From Phoronis australis (taxonomy: Eukaryota > Phoronida > Phoronidae), in contig NMRA01000101.1 of the NCBI GenBank assembly GCA_002633005.1, positions 281,695 to 345,694 of the forward strand: a stretch of 64,000 nucleotides of DNA, read 5' to 3'. How positions within the stretch are numbered: position 1 is the stretch's first letter; every line of letters starts with the position of its first letter. Below are positions 51,405-62,393 of this stretch, one piece after another. A program made the translations under genes and the position numbers. The notes under the pieces were generated by a model. That model saw only the letters and a list, made by a program, of their open reading frames with translations. It ran no database searches and was not told the DNA's origin.

Positions 51405-51500
51405 GCTGAGACGTCAGAGGAACAGTTTATATTTAGAACAGCGTTTATTTGAATGGCGCTCGTTGTTTAGTAGATGACGTCGGTTGCTATGCAAAGAATG
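51405..51500 (-). promoter_or_regulatory. Candidate C/EBP promoter: CRE, TATA and octamer-like sites
   Basis: On the minus strand TATAAA occurs at 51431-51426, about 290 nt upstream of the longest ORF's ATG. A CRE (TGACGTC, 51475-51481) lies ~45 bp further upstream beside ATGCAAA (51489-51495), and a half CRE (ACGTCA, 51411-51416) lies just downstream of the TATA. CREB sites near the TATA are known in mammalian CEBPB and CEBPD promoters. Inferred from motif spacing. Confidence 0.5.
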
Positions 51501-52437
51501 AGTTGTGTTTACTCATGCGGTCACAAGACTCGGTGCTTTTCAGATAATATGCTACTACAAAGCTAAAGGCTGGTGTGAAAAAGTGGGCTTTTAGGTATAC
51601 CCTGGGAATATTGTCTAGGTACTAAAGGGACAACTTGATCCTGATCAGTTCGTACTAAAAATAAATTGCACTTGGTGGCTGCCAAACCCGCCTTCCGTCC
51701 AAGAGTGCTAACTTTTTTTAAATTGATATAACCGGCAACATTGAAGTGTGAGATGAACAGAACTAGTGTTACTCAAATTTGATATTTCGGACATTTCATC
51801 AGTTGTTAGGAGCTTTTTGTGAAAAATGCTATATTTTATTAGTGAACCTGTTTTTCTGTTACTTTTATTTTCACAATAAATCGAAGAGGCCCGATGAGTC
51901 TTGACTTCCCAGAATGCTGAACCGTGCGACTCAGGCTTTTGGGTGCCTCCATACTCTGACTTGCAAGCCCACTTTTCCAGGCATTGACTTGTAATTTTAG
52001 AGTTCAAACAATGACCAACCACCCAGTGCACACTCTACCCCCAAACAACTGCATAGGTTAGCAATGAGTATTAATGGTCAGATTATCGGATTTTCTGGCA
52101 AAGCGGATGTTTAGGAAAGCGAGTTTTGTGCAATTATGCCGACTGGCCGAGATTATTGGAAAACTCCAGTGAGACCCATCGAAGGCTTCGATCTGCAGTA
52201 ATACACAAAAAGACGGGAAAAAAGCTTATCAAAAACAGTTTCAGGTTTACCCTTAAAATCAGTTTAAAGTGAGGTATCAAGCTTAATATTTCTGGAAGAC
52301 GATCGAGGAGAGGCCTGCTGACCCACTCGAGTGCCGCGTTTCACCCGAGAAATCTCTGCACTCGAATGCTCCGGCAACTTATTCTTGCACGGTTCAGCAC
52401 TCGATTTTGTTCCAAAATGCTGTAATAACTGATTTAA

Positions 52438-52780
52438 CAGTGGCAGATCTAGGATATGATGACTGGGGCAACATTTTGTCTGGGGCAATGGAGCAAAGCA
52501 CGATCGCATGCATGCACGCACCCTGCATAAAATATAGGGGGCCCGAAATTCTGGGAATGTGGATCTTTCACTAAAATTCAAACGGAGCCTAAAAAAATAA
52601 CGTTTGCGCCGGCAGTTTGATTAGGACACACAAACTAGATTGTTAGATATTGTTCCAGTCGCATGATAATTGCCGGATTTCATTAGTAATCTCAATATTA
52701 CCTCACGATCTTGCTGTTTGTTTTTTTGTGGCAGCCAAAGGTGGGCGGGCCCCCTGAGCCCCCCTCTAAATCCGCCTGTG
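52438..52780. mobile_element. hAT-like MITE, ~340 bp
   Basis: Begins CAGTGGCAGATCTAGG and ends CTCTAAATCCGCCTGTG, an imperfect inverted pair. Inside the right end is GGGCCCCCTGAGCCCCCC. The middle (AGGGGGCCCGAAATTCTGGG...CTTTCACTAAAATTC) matches 60395-60480. Non-coding; target-site duplication unclear. Confidence 0.55.
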
Positions 52781-53518
52781 TAAAAATTAAGTTCACACAT
52801 GTTGTTCAGATGTGAAACACGACCTTTGAGGAGTAATGAGGTTTCGAAAATACTCGAGATGTGGTGTCGGGAGTGGTTCATAACATTTCCGTACCGGGCC
52901 TAAGACAAATCGTCAATGTCCCAATTGGTGCGCCGCAGTAGGCCTTCGCGGGACCCGTTGTTTTCTCGTCAGTGTCGCAGTTGAGCTTCATTGCCAACAG
53001 ATGTCGTCTTGAGTGGAGCGCCCTCTTTTACTTCCTCATCCTCAAAACATATGACGAAATAACTTGTGATGTTTCGTCAACACCAAAAAGGGACGTATTC
53101 GCTAAACTAGTTTCGTGTTGATATTCGATCATATATCTTATTTACAGCGACTTTTTCAAGATTAAAAGGTTTGTACAATGTGTATCAATAGTTTGGAGGG
53201 ACACTGTTTCGAAACGCGGGATGACAAAGTGCCAAAGACAAAATCAAAATGGTCCTGCAAACCTAGGACTCTTAGTACTGCCTGGTTCCTAGCGCAAACT
53301 GAGTACTATACTCGGAACACTCAGACTCGGAGTAACTCAGACAGTACTCAGTAGGAGTAGGCTTTTTCCATCTTTTACACTTCACACTCAAATCTAGTAT
53401 TCCGAAGTGGTTCTCATTTATGTCCTTAATGCATTCATTCTTTTACTAGTAGTAGTGAGACCGAGCTCAGAGGAGTAGTTGACATTTGTGCTATGCTCGA
53501 TTTTCTGCTAGTAAAGCC

Positions 53519-53590
53519 AGAATTTGAACCCGGGTCTCTCAAACGTGAGTCCGGAGCTCAAACCAGTTACCCACACTGTCTCCTCTACAG
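53519..53590 (-). repeat. tRNA-derived SINE-like fragment
   Basis: On the minus strand a pol III A-box-like TGGGTAACTGG (53573-53563) is followed ~32 nt later by a B-box-like GGGTTCAAATT (53531-53521). The arrangement is that of a tRNA, but the stem pairings are imperfect. A decayed tRNA pseudogene is the alternative. Confidence 0.4.
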
Positions 53591-54837
53591 CTTTTTCAAG
53601 CCTGCCAATGTACCAACTCGAGAATGGTACATGGTATCGATAAGTAAACCACAATGGTTGCTCTTGACAAAATCTTTTCATGACAGTTCACATATCAAGT
53701 TTCAAGGTATGACACTCGGGATTAGAAATTCCACGGGTGCTTCACTTCAGCCATCCATATCAAACACAAAACTCAATAAATTTACACAAAACAGGGTTCA
53801 ACAAACCTGAGAGCAATTGTTCTTTCTTCTGATAGCATTTACAGTGTCCTGCTCGTGCGGGTTCGCATCAAATTTGCGGTCAAAACACACATTCGGTACT
53901 GGCTGGTTATTCGACAATGCTCCACAGTTGAATACATACAGAGTCCAGGCATTAGTTTTCTAAAATGACAAAGTGCCAGTGAACACTGATAAAATGGGTG
54001 ATAAAACGGTAAAGTTTGTTGTGTTCACATTGACAAAAGAGGTCGTACAACAATGTGAATTATATTCCACGAAATAGTCAATATTTTAATGAACCATAGA
54101 TCAGTCGAGTTATATCAATATTTGCCTGCATGCAATGGGTATATAAAGTGTCTGCTGTGGCAGCTAATGCTGATCTAACTGATTTACATTGAGCAAAAAT
54201 GTATAAAAACGATAACGGAAGTTTCATTAAACATATAGGTTCAGATATTTTCCCATTCTTTGTAAGTGCCTTGAGTGGGAGAATTCAATTTTAATTAGTA
54301 GTCTGAAGCCTCGCCCTGGCATGTTCGCTTCCTAACGGGACTTTAATTGGTGATTGAAATACGTTTGAATGGCACAAATATCTTCATACACTGAGATCAC
54401 ACAATGAGACTTCATTGCAATGTTGGGCTCCACATCTGCTAGGACTACTCATCACCATGCTTCTTGCTCCTTTCATAACCCAGGGGAAACTCTGAGTTGC
54501 ATGTGGGTTAGACAAGTAATAAGAAATTTTCAAGGTTTCGTTGTGCGAACCACAAATTTGAAGTGGATACGAGACGGCATAACAAAATAGATTACTGTAA
54601 TAGAATTTGTGTTAATCTGTAATATGAACTGCACTTTGTGTTGGTCTGTAATGCTTATGCAGACCTCCGTCAGTAATATATGAATGTAAATTTTGATAAC
54701 CATAACTCTGTCCTATACTTCAGCAAGAATATGAAGCCTCAGTTTATGAAGACTCATTATGCAATCATTGTGATGTTCGTATATTTAGCCTTTGTGCGTA
54801 GAGAAAATTTAACTCGATGTTTTGTATATAATTGTGC

Positions 54838-54839
54838 TG

Positions 54840-54898
<59 letters not shown>
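54838..54898. repeat. (GT)n microsatellite
   Basis: About 60 bp of GT dinucleotides with one TTT interruption. It explains the run of VCVCVC in an overlapping open frame, which is not a gene. Confidence 0.98.
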
Positions 54899-54900
<2 letters not shown>

Positions 54901-55334
54901 TCAAATGCATTAAAGTATGGTATAATTCTTTTAGAAAATTATTCAAAAATTTAAAAAATAATCAGGTCACCAAACCTGTATTGTGCTGACAAAAATAATT
55001 TCATTTCCTGAAAAAAATTCCTAACCCTGTTTCCAGGGCTCGATATTAATTACTGTTTGATTGTCCAGGACAACTGAAAATTAGGTGTGGACAAGTTCAA
55101 TTTCTAATTTGTTGTCTGAATTACCAACCTAAAGTTATTCATAGTCGTGCACTTAGGTCAGTTCACACATGTACAGAAAGTAAATTCTGTAACCTCTTTG
55201 CAACGTATGTATCAAAAGACTTCCAAGTGAGTTACTCGCAACCTGCTGGGAACCCCACTTCAGCCAGATATTGGCATTTGGCTGCACTGGCCGCTGGTCG
55301 GTTACTTCAAAACAACTGCGAAAAAAGTGTTTAA

Positions 55335-56870
55335 AGGAGAATGCCACCCAATTTAATTAGTCTTTTTTTGCCATCTTAATCGGTCTATATCCACATCGCC
55401 TCGCATACGGTCGACCTTACCTTGCCAAGAGGTGTCGCGTTAACCTGTGAGGAAGGTGAGAAACAACGCTAGCGACGTCAGTGGTTCATATGCAGAGTGA
55501 ATGCCACTATGTTGCAGTGCATCGTTGCCGCTTGTCCGAACTAAGCAGCTGCGAGGAAAGTGGGCATATCGTTTTTTTACTTCCTCGAGAGTCCGAAATG
55601 CTTAGGAAGTGGCTCATGGTAGTGGAGAATGAAATGTACGCTGTAAATAGCAAGTATGAGGCCGTGAAACATCTCCGTGTCTGTGGCCTGCAGACGTAGA
55701 CAGTGCCTGACGAATGCCGGCTTACCAAATAACTCCATACGTTCCGTTGTCAGAGCTTTTTCACGGTGCCTCTCTAGTATTTCTCCATCACTGTATTCCT
55801 GTTCGAATTGATAGCCTGTAAAACTTAACGATCCACCTGCGAAGTCATGACTGATGAGCTCTAGCTCGTCCTAAGTCGGGATTGCGAGTTGCCATGTTGA
55901 CATTCATTACTGAGCGTTCTGTTTCAAACTGAATTATTCTCACCCCAACCAATACTTATATAAAACCAAAAAAAAGTCTGTCTCATTAGATGCAATTTGT
56001 TATGTATTTGGAGTGTTTGTCAGTGCAAAATGATTTGAGAAGCCAGCAATGAATAAACCACTGCGTTACCAGCTTTAGGTGCATTAAAACTAATTGACGG
56101 GACACCTAGGTTGTGTGAGCTCATGCTAATTTAGTGTTAGCTGGCAGAGACTGTTGTGAAACAACTCAATTTCCATCCCACGGCCAGGTGTTAGGGGAAT
56201 CTTTATTTACATTTACATTACTCAAATAATGATTGTCAATGTACAACGTCTGCCCTGACGGTGCTGTGGCCAATGCGGAACCTGAATTTGCGGCCGTGAT
56301 GTCTGATCAGTTTCCGAGCCACTGGCGGGGATAATCCGGCCGGCTGCGACGGGCCTGATCGGGCTCCGAGCCACTGGCCAGGCTAACGAGCGTTTTGTGT
56401 TTAGAACTCAAAAAATCACAAGTCTAAACAACACAGATCTAGGTTCTTCTGTCTGTATCTCACGGAAAATACTTCGAAATTATCTCCGAACACACCCCAA
56501 ACTCCTACTACAGACCTTATTGGCCTGCCGAACTTTGTAGGCTACGGTGTGCCCAAATACCAATAAATCCGTAAGAGCGAAATAAAACAACACGTTTTTA
56601 TAAGAACTCGGTGTATTTTTAAGGGTTTTACATCGAAGTTTGATGATTTATTGGTGTTAACCGAGGACTTCAAGCGATAAACTGACACCAGTAACCTGTG
56701 TTGTGAACTGCTGAACAGACTGCGTGTGAAACCGATGACGTCATTGGATAATTTCAACACCTCCGTCTGCCGTCAGGTGTCAGGTAACGCAACCGTACGT
56801 GTCGTTATGGAGTAGAACTACTCGATCTAAATTGATACAAATTAGGTCGTTTTTTGGGTGGCATGCTCCT
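55335..56870 (+). mobile_element. TTAA-flanked DNA transposon with THAP-like remnant (Kolobok-like)
   Basis: A 1536-bp element flanked on both sides by TTAA (55331-55334 and 56871-56874). Termini are inverted repeats AGGAGAATGCCACCCAA and (reverse complement of the right end) AGGAGCATGCCACCCAA, 16 of 17 identical. Near the left end is a short frame resembling a worn THAP zinc finger. TTAA target duplication plus THAP is the combination known for the Kolobok superfamily; piggyBac also uses TTAA but has CCY ends and no THAP. A GC-rich interior (56240-56400) holds a doubled CCGAGCCACTGGC block. No intact transposase seen, so non-autonomous. Confidence 0.65.
55481..55699 (+). pseudogene. Degenerate THAP-domain fragment inside the TTAA element
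   Basis: 72 codons. THAP-like features in order: an N-terminal Cys pair (ECHYVAVHRC), a hydrophobic-Pro turn (IVFLLPRESEM), the invariant-type Trp (LRKWLMVVEN), and a terminal YEAVKHLRVCGLQT that aligns with the Y..VC..HF end of THAP fingers. The final His ligand is replaced by Gln and the first Cys spacing is wrong, so zinc binding is probably lost. No transposase core follows in frame. Its position just inside a TTAA-flanked element supports the reading. Confidence 0.4.
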
Positions 56871-57519
56871 TTAAATATTTAAAACTAAACTTGTTAACAG
56901 AATTACATGATTTTTTCCGTCTAATAAATTATAATAATTGCGCTAAACGTTTGACATTCTCATCTCCTGTAATTACAGCATTGATGTTTTCCAGCATTTT
57001 TTGATTCGCCGTCTGCTCCGCACTGTATTGAAACATAATGAGTTCAATAACTATGTATTTCAAAAGCCTATCTTCTTGTTCCAGTGACAAAAACAAAAAA
57101 ATAAAATGAATATTAACTGAAAAGGAAATCTGAATTTGTGCCCAAGCTGGAGGAGGTCAATGGAGGAGATGACCTCAGTTCAGTGTAACTGCTTTGTTAA
57201 ATATAATTTGTTTAAACTACAGATTGTAATTCATTCCTTTAAATTTTTGGACAAGCTCATTTTGGATTCTGACACGCTGAATTGAAGTAAAGTTGTCCGA
57301 AAGGACAATCAGTTAAGGCACGCAGCTCTCCATCTGTGCTGACTCTATGACAAAGGACTGTCAAATTTGGAGCAATCACGGTGTGGTGGCATGCATGTCG
57401 GTAATTTTGATTCGCTTATTTGCTACTACGCTAAAATTATCCAATTTGGGGCAGTCTCTAGAGTGAGTTTATACTTTGTTTGCTGTGAATGGTTAACACG
57501 ATTGTTGGTGATCACAGAT

Positions 57520-58712
57520 GGGTCTTCTCAGCTGTTCAATTTGTTCCGTTCCTCGAAGGGTGTTTTACCTCATGCAAATGTTTTGGTTTGTTGTTGTGGC
57601 ACCAAATCCCTCATGCCCAAATTTGGCTATGTGATGTTTCTGACTGGTGTTACAAAGAATAAAAGGCACTGAGTGGATAGGACGACCGGAGCGGATTTTT
57701 AGGTGGATTTTTCTACCGCTGTTCTCACTTGTGGCAATTTTATTCATATACTCAGAGTTCCTTCGTGCATTTTCATGAAGTTTGGCCTGTAGGTTTCTAT
57801 TATGGATTCGACATCTCATTTTCAAGCAGATTCTACGTAATCTGTGCCCCCTAGTTGCCATTTCTATATCTGTTTTCGACATCCACCTCTCTATCCGCCA
57901 ATGTGCTCGAAGGATCATTATGAAAGTTTACAGAACTTTGTGTTAGTTGTTGAGGTGGGCACGCTGATCTTGGTTTTCGAACATTCCAAACTGCCGAAGC
58001 TCTGTGGCATCCCCTAGGAGCAACGTGGCTCTTTGCGCATGCCTCCATATCTTGCAAGTTCGTTGTTGGATTCTCATGATGTTTGCCAAATAGGTTTCTA
58101 CTAAGGAGATGATACCGCATTCCCATGTATGGAGTTAACCTAGGCTGCACCCCTAGTGGTCACTGTTATTATTTTTGTATCTATTTTTGGTGTATGCCTC
58201 TCTGTCCGCAAATGGTCTTGAAGGAGTATTTTAAAATTTTACGGATATATTCCTATTGAGATGATGGCTGACATCATGTGTAAAAGTACCGGTGAGCCCC
58301 TAATGGCCTAATGGCAAATTATGTTTTGCCTGTGCTTTGATATAACTTCAGAAACTTTTGTCTTTTGTGTTCTAGTGGAGGAGAGTATGTCTGACGTTGA
58401 GTTTAGGTGGAGTCGGACTGTTGTGGCATCCCCTCGTGGTAATTTAGATTTTATTTATACATGACTATAGTCTATATCTTCCTAGTTCCTTGGTGGATGG
58501 TCACAAAATTTGGCCATTAAGTTTCTATGAAGGAGGCAACACTTGTGGTTCTTAGTGGGCTTTATTTTATGTATAACATGGCATTAATGAACACCCCAAA
58601 AGTGTACCGTCTGCGTGCAGTCATTCTGTGGTACGTGCAGTCCTGTCTGTGGTGCGTGCGCCGTGCAGTCATGGTCACATTTCAATGCTTTGTGTTGTCC
58701 TTGTAAACATCT
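57520..58712 (+). mobile_element. Repeat family A, copy 5 (internal units and tail)
   Basis: Units ending CACTTGTGGCAATTTTATT, CCCTAGTTGCCATTTCTAT, CCCTAGTGGTCACTG and CCCTCGTGGTAATTTAG at roughly 140-150-bp spacing, with CATGAAGTTTGGCC-type blocks between. The tail (CATTTCAATGCTTTGTGTTG near 58678-58697) matches the ends of the other copies. The head is missing. Several open frames here are repeat artefacts. Confidence 0.6.
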
Positions 58713-59199
58713 TGTTTACATTATTGTTTAATAATTTATTGACCTAAATATTTCCATAGTAGTTCTGGCATGGCTTTGTTTATTCCCATTTCCTTATTTG
58801 TGAGGAAGTAAACAAAACAGCTGTGACATCAATTGGTATACAGCCAATCTAGGTGATCAGTCTTGTGGTTTGTGTACAGGCCAGGAAATAATAAATCTCC
58901 TTGCTGGTGATGGTTGACCCCACTTATTCAGGTTACTATTGTGTTAATCAAGTCAAGGATTGGCTCTAACTCCAGGTACATGGTTCAGTGAAGCAAAGGT
59001 GTCAGTGTTGATGATCAATATCAAGGGAGGTCAATATCCCAAGTTGTTACTTTGTTAGTCATGTAGAGATGTGGAGAACCTCATGTGTAACTATGTGTAT
59101 TTAGTCAAATATATACAAAACTACAGATTTTAAATTATTTAAAATATGTATTTTCTGAAAATGTAAAGTCAGTGGTTAGATTTTTTTACTTTAAATCAA

Positions 59200-59560
59200 C
59201 CTACTCTTAATTGGGTAAGGTGACCATGTCTTTTTATTACAATTTAGCAAAAAAATAAAGGTACTTTCATAGCATGATGTCATCAGTGACATTACCAAAT
59301 TTCATATGATTTGAATGTTCAAAATGAAGTCTGAAAATCAATGTTACAATTTTTAAAATTATCATTTCGCTTTCATTTTATTCAACTTTTTTAGTTTTTT
59401 CATCCTATCAGTAAAGTCTTAGCAGTTTGGAGAGCAGTGCTTAAAGTTTGGTAATGTTTCATATGAATCCGGTCAGCCATTTTTGAGATATGATATTTCA
59501 AAGTTGAGCAAAATCATTGGACATTTTTCTATGGTCTTACCGATGTGGACGTGGAACTCT
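59200..59560 (+). repeat. Dispersed repeat, copy 2
   Basis: Diverged partner of 47400-47780 in the same orientation. A piece near 59575-59640 (GGTCAACTTGGCTGCGTCATATC) may extend it. No coding homology. Confidence 0.5.
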
Positions 59561-60394
59561 AGAAAAAAGTCCTAATTTGGTCAACTTGGCTGCGTCATAT
59601 CTCATAAATGGCTGATGGGATTCAAATGAAACTTTCAGATATACTTGATGCACTGTATTGTTTTTTATGAATTGTTATTAAAATGTTACACTTTTTTATG
59701 AGGGCTATCAGAATTAGGACTTCTTTGATTTTATGACAAAAATGAGAAGTTACATAAAACAAAATAATTTAGAAAACATCATCTTTGCTATTTTGTTTTT
59801 GAGCATTTATGTTAAAAGAAGTTCGGTCATGTTTTTGATACCATTCAGTATTTTATACCATTTACTAATAAAAAGCATATTTTTTGAAGAGCTCTACTTC
59901 AACAGGATTGCTTCAGTAAAACACTGTTACTGTTCATATATAATGTATGTAGAATGACCTTCAAATAATTCTCATCATTGGCCACTTTTGCATTGTGTAA
60001 AAACAACATTTTGAGTACAATCAACATTTCACTCGTGAACAGCCTTTGCATGAAAAGAATCCTATGTTGACATCCTCATCGATCGATATTGAGCAACTTG
60101 ACTGGTTTGTGTGAATCGAAATCTGCGCATTGGTCAGTGATACCTTGCTGTTGTAGTTAATTATCACCTCAGTCTGCTCATGTTATTGTTCTCTAGATTA
60201 TGGGACCAATTATAAACACAGTGGAGGTAACAATAGTATTTTTAAATTTTCACTGTGAAAGTTTTTAAATAGCATATCTGAGTATGTCTTGAAAAGTGTA
60301 TGTAATTAGGTCTTAGAATTCTGAAAATTAGACAAGAAATGGGACTTTTACAACCTAAAGTTTTTTAACAATGTTGCTGAAATATTCTTCTTAT

Positions 60395-60650
60395 GCGCGC
60401 ACACAGCCTAAAAATGGGGGGCTCGAATTTTTGAGAATGTGAACCTTTTACTAAAATTTGCGGGATACGTTCAGAACTATGAATTTAATTGTGCATTCTC
60501 CGAATTTGGGTAGTTCCTACCTTTTTAGTGAACTTTTGTCTCGTTTTCTACTTTTTTCCTGAGTTTTTGTTTCTCTGAGTCACACATTTTTGTGTACTTT
60601 GCCAAATGGGGGCTCATTTGAGCCCCCTGGGTGCGCGCATACTACTCATT
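60395..60650. mobile_element. MITE-like repeat with GCGCGC / GGGGGCTC mirrored ends
   Basis: Left TGCGCGCACACAGCC...GGGGGGCTCG and right GAGCCCCCTGGGTGCGCGCA are inverted relatives about 250 bp apart. The left inner part matches the interior of 52438-52780 (GAATTTTTGAGAATGTGAACC, TTTACTAAAATTTG). A non-coding member of the same or a sister family. Confidence 0.5.
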
Positions 60651-60673
60651 AATTCTGCTGGGCGTGTAAAATA

Positions 60674-60719
60674 ATTGGGCCAATTACCAAACCAGCAGGC
60701 AGCAGTTGGATTTTGAGGT
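60674..60719 (+). promoter_or_regulatory. Double-CCAAT palindrome and possible C/EBP-gamma leader exon donor
   Basis: ATTGGGCCAAT (60674-60684) is a perfect palindrome holding CCAAT on both strands. A strong donor GAG|GTAAGC follows at 60717/60718. An acceptor lies just before the C/EBP-gamma coding exon at 62369, so a non-coding first exon ending at 60717 is possible. Speculative. Confidence 0.25.
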
Positions 60720-62393
60720 AAGCCAACTGCCATTATACAGCTCTTGGCATGGAAATGGTCACTGCTTCAAACTGCCTTTACACGTTGTCGGGTTTGTACC
60801 GTGTGCGTTTATTTCAAGTGATTTGGCAAGTTTCCATATTCAAATGGCTAATTATGGTTTAAGTGTTACGGTAATTATATTCAATAACGATAACCAGGAA
60901 ATTACTGAGAAAAAAGAAATTGTGAAATACTATTGGAAAGCAGTTTACTGGTGTAAATGGGTATTGTGCTGTGAAAGTGTGAGGGGATTGCGTAACTCGA
61001 GTGGAAATTTCCACTTTTGTATTGCTGCTTCCGTTGTCCATTGCCAAGTAATTTTCCATTCTAATCTAAATTTATGTTTCTTTGTGAAATTACGTCAAGT
61101 CAAAGGATTTCAAAATGTTGTAGTAAAACTCCATTTAAGCAAATCAAAAGAACATTCGAATTTTAGATGTGGTTTGTATGGTTGATGTTATTTAAGTTTG
61201 GATGAGTTGGATGTTCTTGTATATTTCTGTTCATCTACATGGTGGGGTGTTTTAGCTAATCGTTGCTTCCTGTAAATATGATTCTGTTTTTGTCCTTATC
61301 TGATGTCACTTGAGATGTTGACGTGTGTCAAGTGTCGTCATGCTAAAGAATAAAGGAGTGACTGTCCCCTCCCATGAGGATTGTGAAGGTCTTCTCTAAA
61401 TAGAATTACAAAGTGAGTGCTGCCCGTGCTCACCTAAAGCCACCTTTCCAATAAATTTGCCCTTGGATTATTTTTTCACTTGTGAAATTTTATTTTCTAA
61501 AATTTTGAACAACACAAAGTTGAGTTTGACTAATGAGAGAGCCGTGTGTCATTGTTGAATACCACAAGTCCCTCCATTAAACCATGACAGCTAACAGATC
61601 AAGGAGAGAGATTAGCTCCTACTTCTCTGCCCCCTGTTGGCTATTTGTGTCAGTTGTTTGTGAGGCAGTAAGTTTCGAAATAGCCTGATGGTTTATAGTC
61701 AACTGGTGTTTAAAGCACTCTGCCTAATCTTCCTACTGCCTTGTAATGACCTTCCTTTATGGATTTTGAAGTTATTCCATGCATTTATAAGTGCATTTGG
61801 GAAGGTCTGCTACATTCAAAATATGTTCATTGATGTTTTTTCACTGATACACTACTGTTGTGATTTAAGGAGTTTAGTTCGAAAAATACACTGGTAGTGC
61901 CCCCCTCAATTGAACTCTCCTCTTTCGCGGAGATAGAAAAATGCATTACATGACTGACATACTCTTTTGAAATGTAGGGCACTCCTCAGTTGATTAACAA
62001 GTTAAGAACAATACATTATGCAACAAGGTCTGATATTTGCCTTTCTTGCCAATTTCTTGGTGCCTGCATTATAACTCAAGATGCTTTACAATTATGAATT
62101 GCATAACAATTGGTACGACTTGAGATAGTGACTGTCTAGTACATTTGCATTTGGAGAAGCTAGACGAGTACTTGTCCTGTTTGTTGCATTGTGAGTAAAG
62201 AGCTTAAAGTGAGAGTGGTGCTGTAGTGTTTCAGGATGGCTCTGAAAGAATTTCTGTACATTTTAAGTGTTCTTTAGAATGCATTGTTGGAACGCATGAA
62301 TATGCAATCAGTCTACATCCTCTGTGAACAACAAACAGTACATTTTATGTTTGTTATACCTCTTCCAGATCTCCATCTCAAGACAATCCAGTC

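Larger units (their letters stand above)
51501..55334. other. C/EBP upstream intergenic region, left part
   Basis: No protein-coding exon recognised. Contents: a hAT-like MITE (52438-52780), a tRNA-derived SINE-like piece (53519-53590) and a (GT)n microsatellite. The rest is unassigned AT-rich sequence with some CpG around 52900-53000. Confidence 0.5.
56875..62368 (+). other. C/EBP to C/EBP-gamma intergenic region, right part
   Basis: Mostly repeats: family A copy 5, a dispersed repeat (59200-59560) and a MITE (60395-60650). A 159-codon open frame at 60706-61185 starts with TTG, has a single internal Met and no recognised homology, so I do not call it. C/EBP-gamma's promoter and first exon should be here. 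Confidence 0.5.

Noticed and set aside
60706-61185. 159-codon plus-strand open frame
   Set aside because: Starts with TTG, has one internal Met, no domain or homology, and sits in repeat-rich intergenic DNA.
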